From NCBI GenBank assembly GCA_030765065.1, contig CM060985.1, positions 1,860,001 through 1,924,000 of the forward strand: 64,000 nt of DNA. The letters run 5' to 3'. This document shows, in pieces, positions 51,877-64,000 of the stretch (positions within the stretch are counted from its first letter, which is position 1; each line of letters begins with the position of its first letter). The notes under the pieces were generated by a model that did not search any database, had not been told where the DNA came from, and saw nothing but the letters and a program-made list of their open reading frames with translations. The DNA is from Deroplatys truncata. Lineage: Eukaryota > Arthropoda > Insecta > Mantodea > Mantidae. Position numbers and translations under genes: made by a program.

Positions 51877-54800
51877 TGCTGACATTATAACAGCAGGGAA
51901 TCTGTCTCACTCCCCTACAAGAGTTTGTTGTCACATAGGAATCATAGATGAAGATTCTGTGTGCTGGCATTATAACATAGGGAATGTGTCTCACTTCTCT
52001 ACAAGACTTTGTTGTCACAGAAGAATCATAGATAAAGATTGTGTGTGCTGCCATTATAACAGTAGGGAATCTGTCTCACTTCTCTACAAGAGTTTGTTGT
52101 CACATAGAAATCATACATGAAGATCCTGTGTGCTGCCATTATAACAGCAAGGTATCTGTCTCACTTCTCTACAAGAGTTTGTTGTCACATAGGAATCATT
52201 GATGAAGATTCTGTGTGCTGCCATTATAACAGTAGGGAATCTGTCTCACTTCTCTACAAGAGTTTGTTGTCACATAGGAATCATACATGAAGATTCTGTG
52301 TGCTGGCATTATAACAGCAGGGAATCAATCTAATTTCTCTACAAGAGTTTGTTGTCACATAGGAATCATACATGAAGATTCTGTGTGCTGCCATTATAGC
52401 AACAGGGAATCTGTCTCACTTCTCTACAAGAGTTTGTTGTCACATAGGAATAATACACGAAGATTCTCTGTGCTGACATTATAACAGCAGGGAATCTGTC
52501 TGACTTCACTACAAGAGTTTGTTGTCACATAGGAATTAATACATGAAAATTCTCTGTGCTGACATTATAACTGCAGGGAATCTGTCTCACTTCTCTACAA
52601 GAGTTTGTTGACACATAGGAATCACACATGAATATTCTCTGTGCTGGCATTATAACAGTAGGGAATGTGTCTCCCTTCTCTACAAGAGTTTGTTGTCACA
52701 TAGGAATAATACATGAAGATTCTCTGTGCTGACATTATAACAGCAGCGAATCAATCTCACTTCTCTACAAGAGTTTGTTGTCACATAGGAATCATACATG
52801 AAGATTCTGTGTGCTGCCATTATAACAGAGCGAATATATCTTACTTCTCTACAGGGGTTTGATGTCACAGGGAAATCATACACGAAGATTCTGTGTGCTG
52901 TCATTATAACAACAGGGAATCTGTCTCACTTCTCTACAAGAGTTTGTTGTCACATAGGAATAATATATGAAGATTCTCTGTGCTGACATTATAACAGCAG
53001 GGAATATGTCTCACTTCTCTACAAGAGTTTGTTGTCACATAGGAATAATACAGGAGGTTTCTGTGTGCTGCCATTATAACTTCAGGGAATATGTCTCACT
53101 TCTCTACAAGAGTTCGTTGTCACATAGGAATCATACATGAAGATTCTGTGTGTTGGCATTATAACAGCAGGGAATCAATCTCACTTCCCTACAAGGGTTT
53201 GCTAGCACATAGGAATCATACATGAAGATTATGTGTGCTGGCATTATAACAGACAGCATATGTCTCACTTCTCTACAAGAGTTTGATGTCACATTGGAAT
53301 AATACAAGAAGATTCTGTGTGTTGGCATTATAAAAGCAGGGAATCAATCTCGCTTCTCTACAAGAGTTTGTTGTCACATAGGAACCATACATGATGATTC
53401 TGGTTGCTGGCATTATAACAGAGGGAATATGTCTCATTTCTCTTCAAGAGTTTGTTGTCACATAGGAAAAATACATGAAGATTCTGTGTGTTGGCATTAT
53501 AACAGCAGGGAATCAATCTCAATTCTCTACAAGAGTTTGTTGTCACATAGGAATCATACGTGAAGATTCTATGTGTTGGCATTATAACATCAGGGAATCT
53601 GTCTGACTTCTCCACAAGAGTTTGTTGTCACATACGAATCATACATGAAGATTCTGTGTGCTGCCATTGTAACAGTAGGGAATCTGTCTCACTTCTCTAC
53701 AAGAGCTTATTGTCACATACGAATCATAGATGAAGATTCTGTGTGCTGACATTATAACAACAGGGAATCTGTCTCACTTCTCTACAAGAGTTTGATGTGA
53801 CTGAAGAATCATACACGAAGTTTCTGTGTGCTGTCATTATAACAACAGGGAACCTGTCTCAACTCTCTACAATAGTTAGTCACATAACAATCATACATGA
53901 AGGTTCTGTGTGCTGGCATTATAACAGCAGGAACTATGTCCCACTTCTCTACAAGAGTTTGTTGTCACATAGGAATAATACACGAAGATTCTCTGTGCTG
54001 ACATTATAACAGCAGAGAAATATGTCTCACTTCTCTACAAGAGTTTGTGGTCACATAGAAATCATACATGAAGATTCTGTGTGCTGGCATTATAACAGCA
54101 GGAAGTATGTCCCACTTCTCTACAAGAGTTTGTTGTCACATAGGAATAATACATGCAGATTCTCTATGCTGACATTATAACAGCAGGGAATCTGTCTCAC
54201 TCCCCTACAAGAGTTTGTTGTCACATAGGAATCATAGATGAAGATTCTGTGTGCTGGCATTATAACAGTAGGGAATGTGTCTCACTTCTCTGCAAGAGTT
54301 TGTTGTCACAGAAGAATCATAGATGAAGATTCTGTGTGCTGCCATTATTACAGTAGGGAATCTGTCTCACTTCTCTACAAGCGTTTGTTGTCACATAGGA
54401 ATCATACATGAAGATTCTGTGTGCTGCCATTATAACAGCAGGGTATCTGTCTCACTTCTCTACAAGAGTTTGTTGTCACATAGGAATCATAGATGAAGAT
54501 TCTGTGTGCTGCCTTTATAACAGTAGGGAATCTGTCTCACTTCTCTAAAAGAGTTTGTTGTCACATAGGAATCATACATGAAGATTCTGTGTGCTGGCGT
54601 TATAACAGCAGGGAATCTGTCTCACTTCTCTACAAGAGTTTGTTGTCACATAGGAATCATACATGAAGATTCTGTTTGCTGGCTTTATAAAAAGAGGGAA
54701 TCTGTGTCACCTCTCTACAAGAGTTTGTTCTCACATAGGAATCACAGATGAAGATTCTGTGTGGTGACATAATAACATCAGGGAATCTGTCTGACTTCTC

Positions 54801-56382
54801 CACAAGAGTTTGTTGTCACATACGAATCATACATGAAGATTCTGTGTGCCGCCCTTATAACAGTAGGGAATCTGTCTCACTTCTATACAAGACTTTATTG
54901 TCACATAGGAATCAAGGATGAAGATTCTGTGTGCTGATATTATAACAGTAGGGAATCTGTCTCACTTCTCTACAAGACTTTATTGTCACATAGGAATCAA
55001 GGATGAAGATTCTGTGTGCCGCCATTATAACAGTAGGGAATCTGTCTCACTTCTCTACAAGACTTTATTGTCACATAGCAATCAAGGATGAAGATTCTGT
55101 GTGCTGACATTATAACAGCAGGGAATCTGTCTCCCTTCTCTACAAGAGTTTGTTGTCACATGGGAATCATACATGAAGATTCCGTGTGCTGGCATTATAA
55201 CAACAGGGAATCTATATCACTTCTCTACAAGAATTTGTTGTCACATAGGAATCATACGTGAAGATTCTGTGTGCTGGCATTATAACAGCAGGGAATCTGC
55301 CTCACTTCTCTACAAGAGTTTGTTATCACATAGGAATCATACACGAAGATTCTGTGTGCTGGCATTATAACTGCAGTGAATCCGACTCACTTCTCTACAA
55401 GAGTTTGCTGTTACATAGAAATCATACATAAAGATTCTGTGTGCTGGTATTATAACAGCAGGGAATCTGTCTCCCATCTCTAGAAGAGTTTGCTGTTACA
55501 TAGAAATCATACATGAAGATTCTGTGTGCTGGCGTTATAACAGCAGGGAATCTGTCTCACTTCTCTATAAGAGTTTGTTGTCACATAGGAATCATACATG
55601 AAGATTCTGTTTGCTGGCTTTATAAAAAGAGGGAATCTGTGTCAACTCTCTACAAGAGTTTGTTCTCACATAGGAATCACAGATGAAGATTCTGTGTGCT
55701 GACATAATAACATCAGGGAATCTGTCTGACTTCTCCACAAGAGTTTGTTGTCACATACGAATCATACATGAAGATTCTGTGTGCCGCCATTATAACAGTA
55801 GGGAATCTGTCTCACTTCTCTACAAGACTTTATTGTCACATAGGAATCAAGGATGAAGATTCTGTGTGCTGACATTATAACAGCAGGGAATCTGTCTCAC
55901 TTATCTACAAGAGTTTGTTGTCACATAGGAATCATACATGAAGATTCTGTGTGCTGGCATTATAACAGCAGGGAATCTGTCTCACTTCTCTACAAGGGTT
56001 TATTGTCACACAGGAATCATACATGCAGATTCTGTTTGATGGCATTATAACAAGAGGGAATCTGTCTCACCTATCCACAGGAGTTTGTTGTCACATAGGA
56101 ATCATACACGAAGATTCTGTGTGCTGGCATTATAACTGCAGTGAATCCGACTCACTTCTCTACAAGAGTTTGCTGTTACATAGAAATTATACATAAAGAT
56201 TCTGTGTGCTGGTATTATAACAGCAGGGAATCTGTCTCACATCTCTAGAAGAGTTTGCTGTTACATAGAAATCATACATGAAGATTTTGTATGCTGGCAT
56301 TTTAACAACAGTGAATCTGTATCACTTCTCTAAAATAGTTTGTTGACACATGGGAATCATACATGAAGATTATGTGTGCTGG
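51206..56382. repeat. 5177-bp tandem duplication, unit 1
   Basis: 61 monomers, repeated from about 56383. Landmarks recurring at 5176-5177 bp include the GAAGATCCTG monomer, the TTAGTCACATAACAATC monomer, the CTCCCCTAC markers and the AATCAAGGATG triplet. It encloses HOR segment 9 and most of segment 10. Confidence 0.85.
51877..54166. repeat. HOR segment 9 (short, 27 monomers)
   Basis: About 2290 bp, part of the first 5177-bp duplication unit. Compared with segment 5 it lacks 594 bp (seven monomers) at about 53100: offsets fall from 20608 to 20014. The same loss is present in segment 11, so it predates the 5177-bp duplication. Confidence 0.78.
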
Positions 56383-57053
56383 CATTATAACATCAGGGAA
56401 TCTGTCTGACTTCTCCACAAGAATTTGTTGTCACATACGAATCATACATGAAGATCCTGTGTGCTGCCATTATAACAGTAGGGAATCTGTCTCACTTCTC
56501 TACAAGAGTTTATTGTCACATACGAATCATAGATGAAGATTCTGTGTGCTGACATTATAACAGCAGGGAATCTGTCTCACTTCTCTACAAGAGTTTATTG
56601 TCACATAGAAATCATACATGAAGATTCTGTGTGCCGCATTATAACAGCAGGGAATCTGTCTCACTTCTCTACAAGAGTTTGATGTGACAGAGGAATCATA
56701 CACGAAGTTTCTGTGTGCTGTGATTATAACAACAGGGAATCTGTCTCAACTCTCTACAATAGTTAGTCACATAACAATCATACATGAAGATTCTGTGTGG
56801 TGGCATTATATCAGCAGGAAGTATGTGCCACTTCTCTACAAGAGTTTGTTGTCACATAGGAATAATACATGAAGATTCTCTGTGCTGATATTATAACAGC
56901 AGAGAAATATGTCTCACTTCTCTACAAGAGTTTGTTGTCACATAGAAATCATACATGAAGATTCTGTGTGCTGGCATTATAACAGCAGGAAGTATGTCCC
57001 ACTTCTCGACAAGAGTTTGTTGTCACATAGGAATAATACATGAAGGTTCTCTA
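54167..57053. repeat. HOR segment 10 (34 monomers)
   Basis: About 2887 bp that crosses the junction between the two 5177-bp units near 56383. Its first 2.2 kb includes the AATCAAGGATG triplet (54910-55090), a CTCCCATCTC monomer at 55471 and sequence matching 39300-40530. The remainder repeats 51206-51876. Confidence 0.76.
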
Positions 57054-60000
57054 TGCTGACATTATAACAGCAGGGAATCTGTCTCACTCCCCTACAAGAG
57101 TTTGTTGTCACATAGGAATCATAGATGAAGATTCTGTGTGCTGGCATTATAACATAGGGAATGTGTCTCACTTCTCTACAAGAGTTTGTTGTCACAGAAG
57201 AATCATAGATAAAGATTGTGTGTGCTGCCATTATAACAGTAGGGAATCTGTCTCACTTCTCTACAAGAGTTTGTTGTCACATAGAAATCATACATGAAGA
57301 TCCTGTGTGCTGCCATTATAACAGCAAGGTATCTGTCTCACTTCTCTACAAGAGTTTGTTGTCACATAGGAATCATTGATGAAGATTCTGTGTGCTGCCA
57401 TTATAACAGTAGGGAATCTGTCTCACTTCTCTACAAGAGTTTGTTGTCACATAGGAATCATACATGAAGATTCTGTGTGCTGGCATTATAACAGCAGGGA
57501 ATCAATCTAATTTCTCTACAAGAGTTTGTTGTCACATAGGAATCATACATGAAGATTCTGTGTGCTGCCATTATAGCAACAGGGAATCTGTCTCACTTCT
57601 CTACAAGAGTTTGTTGTCACATAGGAATAATACATGAAGATTCTCTGTGCTGACATTATAACAGCAGGGAATCTGTCTCACTTCACTACAAGAGTTTGTT
57701 GTCACATAGGAATTAATACATGAAAATTCTCTGTGCTGACATTATAACTGCAGGGAATCTGTCTCACTTCTCTACAAGAGTTTGTTGACACATAGGAATC
57801 ACACATGAATATTCTCTGTGCTGGCATTATAACAGTAGGGAATGTGTCTCCCTTCTCTACAAGAGTTTGTTGTCACATAGGAATAATACATGAAGATTCT
57901 CTGTGCTGACATTATAACAGCAGCGAATCAATCTCACTTCTCTACAAGAGTTTGTTGTCACATAGGAATCATACATGAAGATTCTGTGTGCTGCCATTAT
58001 AACAGAGCGAATATATCTTACTTCTCTACAGGGGTTTGATGTCACAGGGAAATCATACACGAAGATTCTGTGTGCTGTCATTATAACAACAGGAATCTGT
58101 CTCACTTCTCTACAAGAGTTTGTTGTCACATAGGAATAATATATGAAGATTCTCTGTGCTGACATTATAACAGCAGGGAATATGTCTCACTTCTCTACAA
58201 GAGTTTGTTGTCACATAGGAATAATACAGGAGGTTTCTGTGTGCTGCCATTATAACTTCAGGGAATATGTCTCACTTCTCTACAAGAGTTCGTTGTCACA
58301 TAGGAATCATACATGAAGATTCTGTGTGTTGGCATTATAACAGCAGGGAATCAATCTCACTTCCCTACAAGGGTTTGCTAGCACATAGGAATCATACATG
58401 AAGATTATGTGTGCTGGCATTATAACAGACAGCATATGTCTCACTTCTCTACAAGAGTTTGATGTCACATTGGAATAATACAAGAAGATTCTGTGTGCTG
58501 GCATTATAAAAGCAGGGAATCAATCTCGCTTCTCTACAAGAGTTTGTTGTCACATAGGAACCATACATGATGATTCTGGTTGCTGGCATTATAACAGAGG
58601 GAATATGTCTCATTTCTCTTCAAGAGTTTGTTGTCACATAGGAAAAATACATGAAGATTCTGTGTGTTGGCATTATAACAGCAGGGAATCAATCTCAATT
58701 CTCTACAAGAGTTTGTTGTCACATAGGAATCATACATGAAGATTCTATGTGTTGGCATTATAACATCAGGGAATCTGTCTGACTTCTCCACAAGAGTTTG
58801 TTGTCACATACGAATCATACATGAAGATTCTGTGTGCTGCCATTGTAACAGTAGGGAATCTTACTCACTTCTCTACAAGAGCTTATTGTCACATACGAAT
58901 CATAGATGAAGATTCTGTGTGCTGACATTATAACAACAGGGAATCTGTCTCACTTCTCTACAAGAGTTTGATGTGACAGAAGAATCATACACGAAGTTTC
59001 TGTGTGCTGTCATTATAACAACAGGGAACCTGTCTCAACTCTCTACAATAGTTAGTCACATAACAATCATACATGAAGGTTCTGTGTGCTGGCATTATAA
59101 CAGCAGGAACTATGTCCCACTTCTCTACAAGAGTTTGTTGTCACATAGGAATAATACACGAAGATTCTCTGTGCTGACATTATAACAGCAGAGAAATATG
59201 TCTCACTTCTCTACAAGAGTTTGTGGTCACATAGAAATCATACATGAAGATTCTGTGTGCTGGCATTATAACAGCAGGAAGTATGTCCCACTTCTCTACA
59301 AGAGTTTGTTGTCACATAGGAATAATACATGCAGATTCTCTATGCTGACATTATAACAGCAGGGAATCTGTCTCACTCCCCTACAAGAGTTTGTTGTCAC
59401 ATAGGAATCATAGATGAAGATTCTGTGTGCTGGCATTATAACAGTAGGGAATGTGTCTCACTTCTCTGCAAGAGTTTGTTGTCACAGAAGAATCATAGAT
59501 GAAGATTCTGTGTGCTGCCATTATTACAGTAGGGAATCTGTCTCACTTCTCTACAAGCGTTTGTTGTCACATAGGAATCATACATGAAGATTCTGTGTGC
59601 TGCCATTATAACAGCAGGGTATCTGTCTCACTTCTCTACAAGAGTTTGTTGTCACATAGGAATCATAGATGAAGATTCTGTGTGCTGCCTTTATAACAGT
59701 AGGGAATCTGTCTCACTTCTCTAAAAGAGTTTGTTGTCTTATAGGAATCATACATGAAGATTCTGTGTGCTGGCGTTATAACAGCAGGGAATCTGTCTCA
59801 CTTCTCTACAAGTGTTTGTTGTCACATAGGAATCATACATGAAGATTCTGTTTGCTGGCTTTATAAAAAGAGGGAATCTGTGTCACCTCTCTACAAGAGT
59901 TTGTTCTCACATAGGAATCACAGATGAAGATTCTGTGTGGTGACATAATAACATCAGGGAATCTGTCTGACTTCTCCACAAGAGTTTGTTGTCACATACG

Positions 60001-60465
60001 AATCATACATGAAGATTCTGTGTGCCGCCCTTATAACAGTAGGGAATCTGTCTCACTTCTATACAAGACTTTATTGTCACATAGGAATCAAGGATGAAGA
60101 TTCTGTGTGCTGACATTATAACAGTAGGGAATCTGTCTCACTTCTCTACAAGACTTTATTGTCACATAGGAATCAAGGATGAAGATTCTGTGTGCCGCCA
60201 TTATAACAGTAGGGAATCTGTCTCACTTCTCTACAAGACTTTATTGTCACATAGCAATCAAGGATGAAGATTCTGTGTGCTGACATTATAACAGCAGGGA
60301 ATCTGTCTCACTTCTCTACAAGAGTTTGTTGTCACATGGGAATCATACATGAAGATTCCGTGTGCTGGCATTATAACAACAGGGAATCTATATCACTTCT
60401 CTACAAGAATTTGTTGTCACATAGGAATCATACGTGAAGATTCTGTGTGCTGGCATTATAACAGA
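56383..60465. repeat. 5177-bp tandem duplication, unit 2 (truncated)
   Basis: About 4.08 kb of the unit is present before the array switches series at about 60466. Roughly ten differences from unit 1 were seen by eye, including AAGGTTCTC near 57046, a one-base deletion near 58092, TTACTCAC at 58861 and GTCTTATAGG at 59736. That suggests well over 99 percent identity. Confidence 0.85.
57054..59342. repeat. HOR segment 11 (short, 27 monomers)
   Basis: About 2289 bp, the direct duplicate of segment 9. The one-base length difference is explained by a missing G near 58092. Private changes include TTACTCAC at 58861 where the sister has TGTCTCAC. Confidence 0.78.
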
Positions 60466-63400
60466 GGGAATATGTCTCATTTCTCTACAAGAGGTCGTTG
60501 TCACATAGGAAGAATACATGAAGATTCTGTGTGTTGGCATTATAACAGCAGGGAATCAATCTCACTTCCCTACAAAAGTTTGTTGTCACAAAGGAAGAAT
60601 ACATGACTATTCTGTGTGTTGGCATTATAACAGCAGGGAATCAATCTCACTTTTCTACAAGAGTTTGTTGTCACATAGGAATCATACATGTAGATTCTGT
60701 GTGCTACCATTATAACAGAGGGAATATGTCTCACTTCTCTACAAGAGTTTGATGTCACAGAGGAATCATACACGAAGTTTCTGTGTGCTGTCATTATAAC
60801 AACAGGGAATCTGTCTCAACTCTACAAGAGTTAGTCACATAACAATCATACATGAAGATTCTGTGTTTTAGCATTATAACAGCAGGGAATCAATCTCACT
60901 TCCCTACAAAAGTTTATTGTCACATAGGAAGAATACATGAATATTCTGTGTGTTGGCATTATAACAGCAGGGAATCAATCTAATTTCTCTACAAGAGTTT
61001 GTTGTCACATAGGAATCATACATGAAGATTCTGTGTGCTGCCATTATAGCAACAGGGAATCTGTCTCACTTCTCTACAAGAGTTTGTTGTCACATAGGAA
61101 TAATATATGAAGATTCTCTGTGCTGACATTATAACAGCAGGGAATATGTCTCACTTCTCTACAAGAGTTTGTTGTCACATAGGAATAATACAGGAAGTTT
61201 CTGTGCTGACATTATAACAGCAGGGAATATGTCTCACTTCTCTACAAGAGTTTGTTGTCACATAGGAATAATACAGGAAGTTTCTGTGCTGCCATTATAA
61301 CTTCAGGGAATATGTCTCACTTCTCTACAAGGGTTTGTTGTCACATAGGAATAATACATGAAGATTCTGTGTGCTGGCAGTATAACAGCAGAGAATATGT
61401 CTCACTTCTCTACAAGAGTTTGTTGTCACATAGGAATAATACATTAAGTTTCTGTGTGCTGCCATTATAACTTTAGGGAATATGTCTCACTTCTCTACAA
61501 GGGTTTGTTGTCACATAGGAATAATACATGAAGATTCTCTGTGCTGACATTATAACAGCAGGGAATCTGTATCACTTCTCTACAAGGGTTTGTTGTCACA
61601 TAGGAATAATACATGAAGATTCTCTATGCTGACATTATAACAGCAGGGAATCTGTCTCACTTCTCTACAAGAGTTTGTTGTCACATAGGAATCATACATG
61701 AGTATTCTGTTTGCTGGCTTTATAAAAAGAGGGAATCTGTCTCACCTCTCTGCAAGAGTTTGTTGTCACATAGGAATCACAGATGAAGATTCTGTGTGCT
61801 GATATTATAACATCAGGGAATCTGTCTGACTTCTCTACAAGAGTTTGTTGTCACATAGGAATCATACATGAAGATTCTGCGTGCTGCCATTATAACAGAG
61901 GAAATATGTCTCTCTTCTCTACAAGAGTTCGTTGTCACATAGGAATCATGCATGAAGATTCTGTGTGTTGGCATTATAACAGCAGGGAATCAATCTCACT
62001 TCTCTACAAGGGTTTCCTAGCACATAGGAATCATACATGAAGATTATGTGTGCTGGCATTATAACACCTAGAATATGTCTCACTTCTCTACAAGAGTTTG
62101 ATGTCACATTGGAATAATACAAGAAGATTCTGTGTGTTGGCATTATAACAGCAGGGAATCAATCTCGCTTCTCTACAAGAGTTTGTTGTCACATAGGAAC
62201 CATACATGAAGATTCTGTTTGCTGGCATTTTAACAACAGGGAATCTGTATCACTTCTCTACAAGAGCTTGATCTCACATGGGAATCATACAAAAAGATTC
62301 AGTGTGCTGGCATTATAACAACAGCGAATCTGTCTCACTTTTCTACAAGAGTTTGTTGTCACGTAGGAATCATACATGAAGATTCTGTGTGCTAACATTA
62401 TAACAGCACGGAATCTGTATCACTTCTCTACAAGGGTTTGTTGTCACATAGGAATAATACATGAAGATTCTATGTGTTGGCATTATAACATCAGGGAATC
62501 TGTCTGACTTCTCCACAAGAGTTTGTTGTCACATACGAATCATACATGAAGATTCTGTGTGCTGCCATTATAACAGTAGGGAATCTGTCTCACTTCTCTA
62601 CAAGAGTTTATTGTCACATACGAATCATAGATGAAAATTCTGTGTGCTGACATTATAACTGCAGGGAATCTGTCTCACTTCTCTACAAGAGTTTGTTGTC
62701 ACATAGGAATCATACATGAACATTCTGTGTGCCGCCATTATAACAGCAGGGAATCTGTCTCACTTTTCTACAAGAGTTTATTGACACATAGGAATCATAC
62801 ATGAAGATTCTGTGTGCCGCATTATAACAGCAGGGAATCTGATTCACTTCTCTACAAGAGTTTGATTTGACAGAGGAATCATACACGAAGTTTCTGTGTG
62901 CTGTCATTATAACAACAGGGAATCTGTCTTCACTCTCTACAATAGTTAGTCACATAACAATCATACATGAAGATTCTGTGTGCTGGCATTATAACAGCAG
63001 GAAGTATGTCCCACTTCTCTACAAGAGTTTGTTGTCACATAGGAATAATACATGAAGATTCTCTGTGCTGACATTATAACAGCAGAGAAATATGTCTCAC
63101 ATCTCTACAAGAGTTTGTTGTCACATAGAAATCATACATGAAGATTCTGTGTGCTGGCATTATAACAGTAGGAAATGTGTCTCACTTCTCTACAAGAGTT
63201 TGTTGTCACATAGGAATCACAGATGAAGATTCTGTGTTCTGACATAATAACATCAGGGAATCTGTCTGACTGCTCCACAAGAGTTTGTTGTCACATACGA
63301 ATCATACATGAAGATTCTGTGTGCCGCCATTATAACAGTAGGGAATCTGTCTCACTTCTCTACAAGAGTTTATTGTCACATAGGAATCATAGATGAAGAT

Positions 63401-64000
63401 TCTGTGTGCTGACATTATAACAGCAGGGAATCTGTATCACTTCTCTACAAGAGTTTGTTGTCACATAGGAATCATACATGAAGATTCTGTGTGCTGGCAT
63501 TATAACAGCAGGGAATCAATCTAATTTCTCTACAAGAGTTTGTTGTCACATAGGAATCATACATGAAGATTCTGTGTGCTGCCATTATAGCAACAGGGAA
63601 TCTGTCTCACTTCTCTACAAGAGTTTGTTGTCACATAGGAATCATACATGAAGATTCTAGGTTCTGCCATTATAACAGCAGGGAATCTGTCTCACTTCTC
63701 TACAAGAGTTTGTTGTCACATAGGAATCAAACATGAAGATTCTGTGTGCTGGCATTATAAGAACACGGAATCTGTCTCACTTCTCTACAAGAGTTTGTTG
63801 TCACATGGGAATCAAACATGACGATTCCGTGTGCTGGCATTATAACAGCAGGGAATCTGCCTCACTTCTCTACAAGAGTTTGTTTTCACATGGGAATCAT
63901 ACACGAAGATTCTGTGTGCTGGCATTATAACTGCAGTGAATCCGACTCACTTCTCTACAAGAGTTTGCTGTTACATAGGAATCATACATGAAGATTCTGT
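59343..64000. repeat. HOR segment 12 (partial at window edge)
   Basis: It begins as the second 5177-bp unit. At about 60466 it changes to the series found at 42231-44228 (offset 18232-18235), so it carries the type 1 AATAATAC block at 61070-61620. One monomer is skipped near 62465. From 62710 it follows the segment 1 and 2 series (counterparts of 4391 and 11091). It continues past the window. Confidence 0.76.

Larger units (their letters stand above)
23850..64000. repeat. 85-bp satellite array, right block
   Basis: The same satellite resumes at the second copy of the LINE target site and runs to the window edge with no other insertion. The monomer interrupted at 17774 continues here in phase: joining the flanks across one copy of AAGAGTTTATT restores an ordinary monomer. 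HOR phase also continues; the sequence after 23860 aligns with that after 30729 at a constant 6869-bp offset. The block contains nine full or partial HOR segments of very unequal length, two large recent tandem duplications and several precise losses of whole monomers. No gene is seen in any part of it. Confidence 0.97.

Noticed and set aside
1-64000. CENP-B box-like motif in the monomer
   Set aside because: I looked for a TTCG...CGGGA pattern in the common monomer and its variants. Sporadic TTCGTTG (for example near 3513) lacks the rest of the motif.

Overview
The window is eukaryotic, almost certainly from an arthropod and probably an insect. About 58 of the 64 kb is one head-to-tail satellite array with a monomer of about 85 bp. 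It is interrupted once, at 17775-23849, by an apparently full-length and intact non-LTR retrotransposon (LINE) on the minus strand. I see no host protein-coding gene, tRNA, rRNA or CRISPR array. The insect suggestion rests on the LINE: an I/Jockey-type ORF1 with three zinc knuckles, an ORF2 with endonuclease, reverse transcriptase and RNase H, and a 3'-terminal GGGCGCT/AGCGCCC hairpin that I recall from insect LINE and SINE tails. That recollection was not checked against a database.

Layout. Positions 1-17774 and 23850-64000 are satellite. The commonest monomer runs from GAATCTGTCTCACTTCTC through ACAAGAGTTTGTTGTCACA and GGAATCATACATGAAGATTC to GTGTGCTGGCATTATAACAG, and then repeats. Adjacent monomers differ visibly from each other. 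Blocks of about 79 monomers (6.70-6.87 kb) recur almost identically, which is the signature of a higher-order repeat (HOR). A rare monomer with CTCCCCTAC in place of CTTCTCTAC occurs 12 times. Taking its TGCT as phase marker, HOR segments begin near 1, 6787, 13485, 24400, 31269, 34238, 37803, 45855, 51877, 54167, 57054 and 59343. Segment lengths therefore range from about 2.3 to 8.1 kb, because whole blocks of monomers have been duplicated or lost. Two recent tandem duplications stand out: a 3565-bp unit (about 31.7-38.8 kb) and a 5177-bp unit (about 51.2-60.5 kb).

The LINE entered HOR segment 3 and made an 11-bp target-site duplication (AAGAGTTTATT). Sister HOR segments hold the same site unoccupied, for example at 30719-30729 and 51327-51337, so the insertion is younger than the HOR amplification. 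Read 5' to 3' on the minus strand it has a roughly 634-bp 5' UTR, ORF1 (429 aa from the first good ATG), a 20-bp spacer, ORF2 (1229 aa), a 3' UTR with an AAC/AAT-type microsatellite, a terminal hairpin and a poly(A) tail. Both ORFs are uninterrupted, and every catalytic motif I looked for is present.

The many short open frames in the satellite are not treated as genes. They follow from a stop-poor 85-bp unit whose length is 3x28+1. The array is probably heterochromatic, pericentromeric or centromeric, but the sequence alone does not say which.
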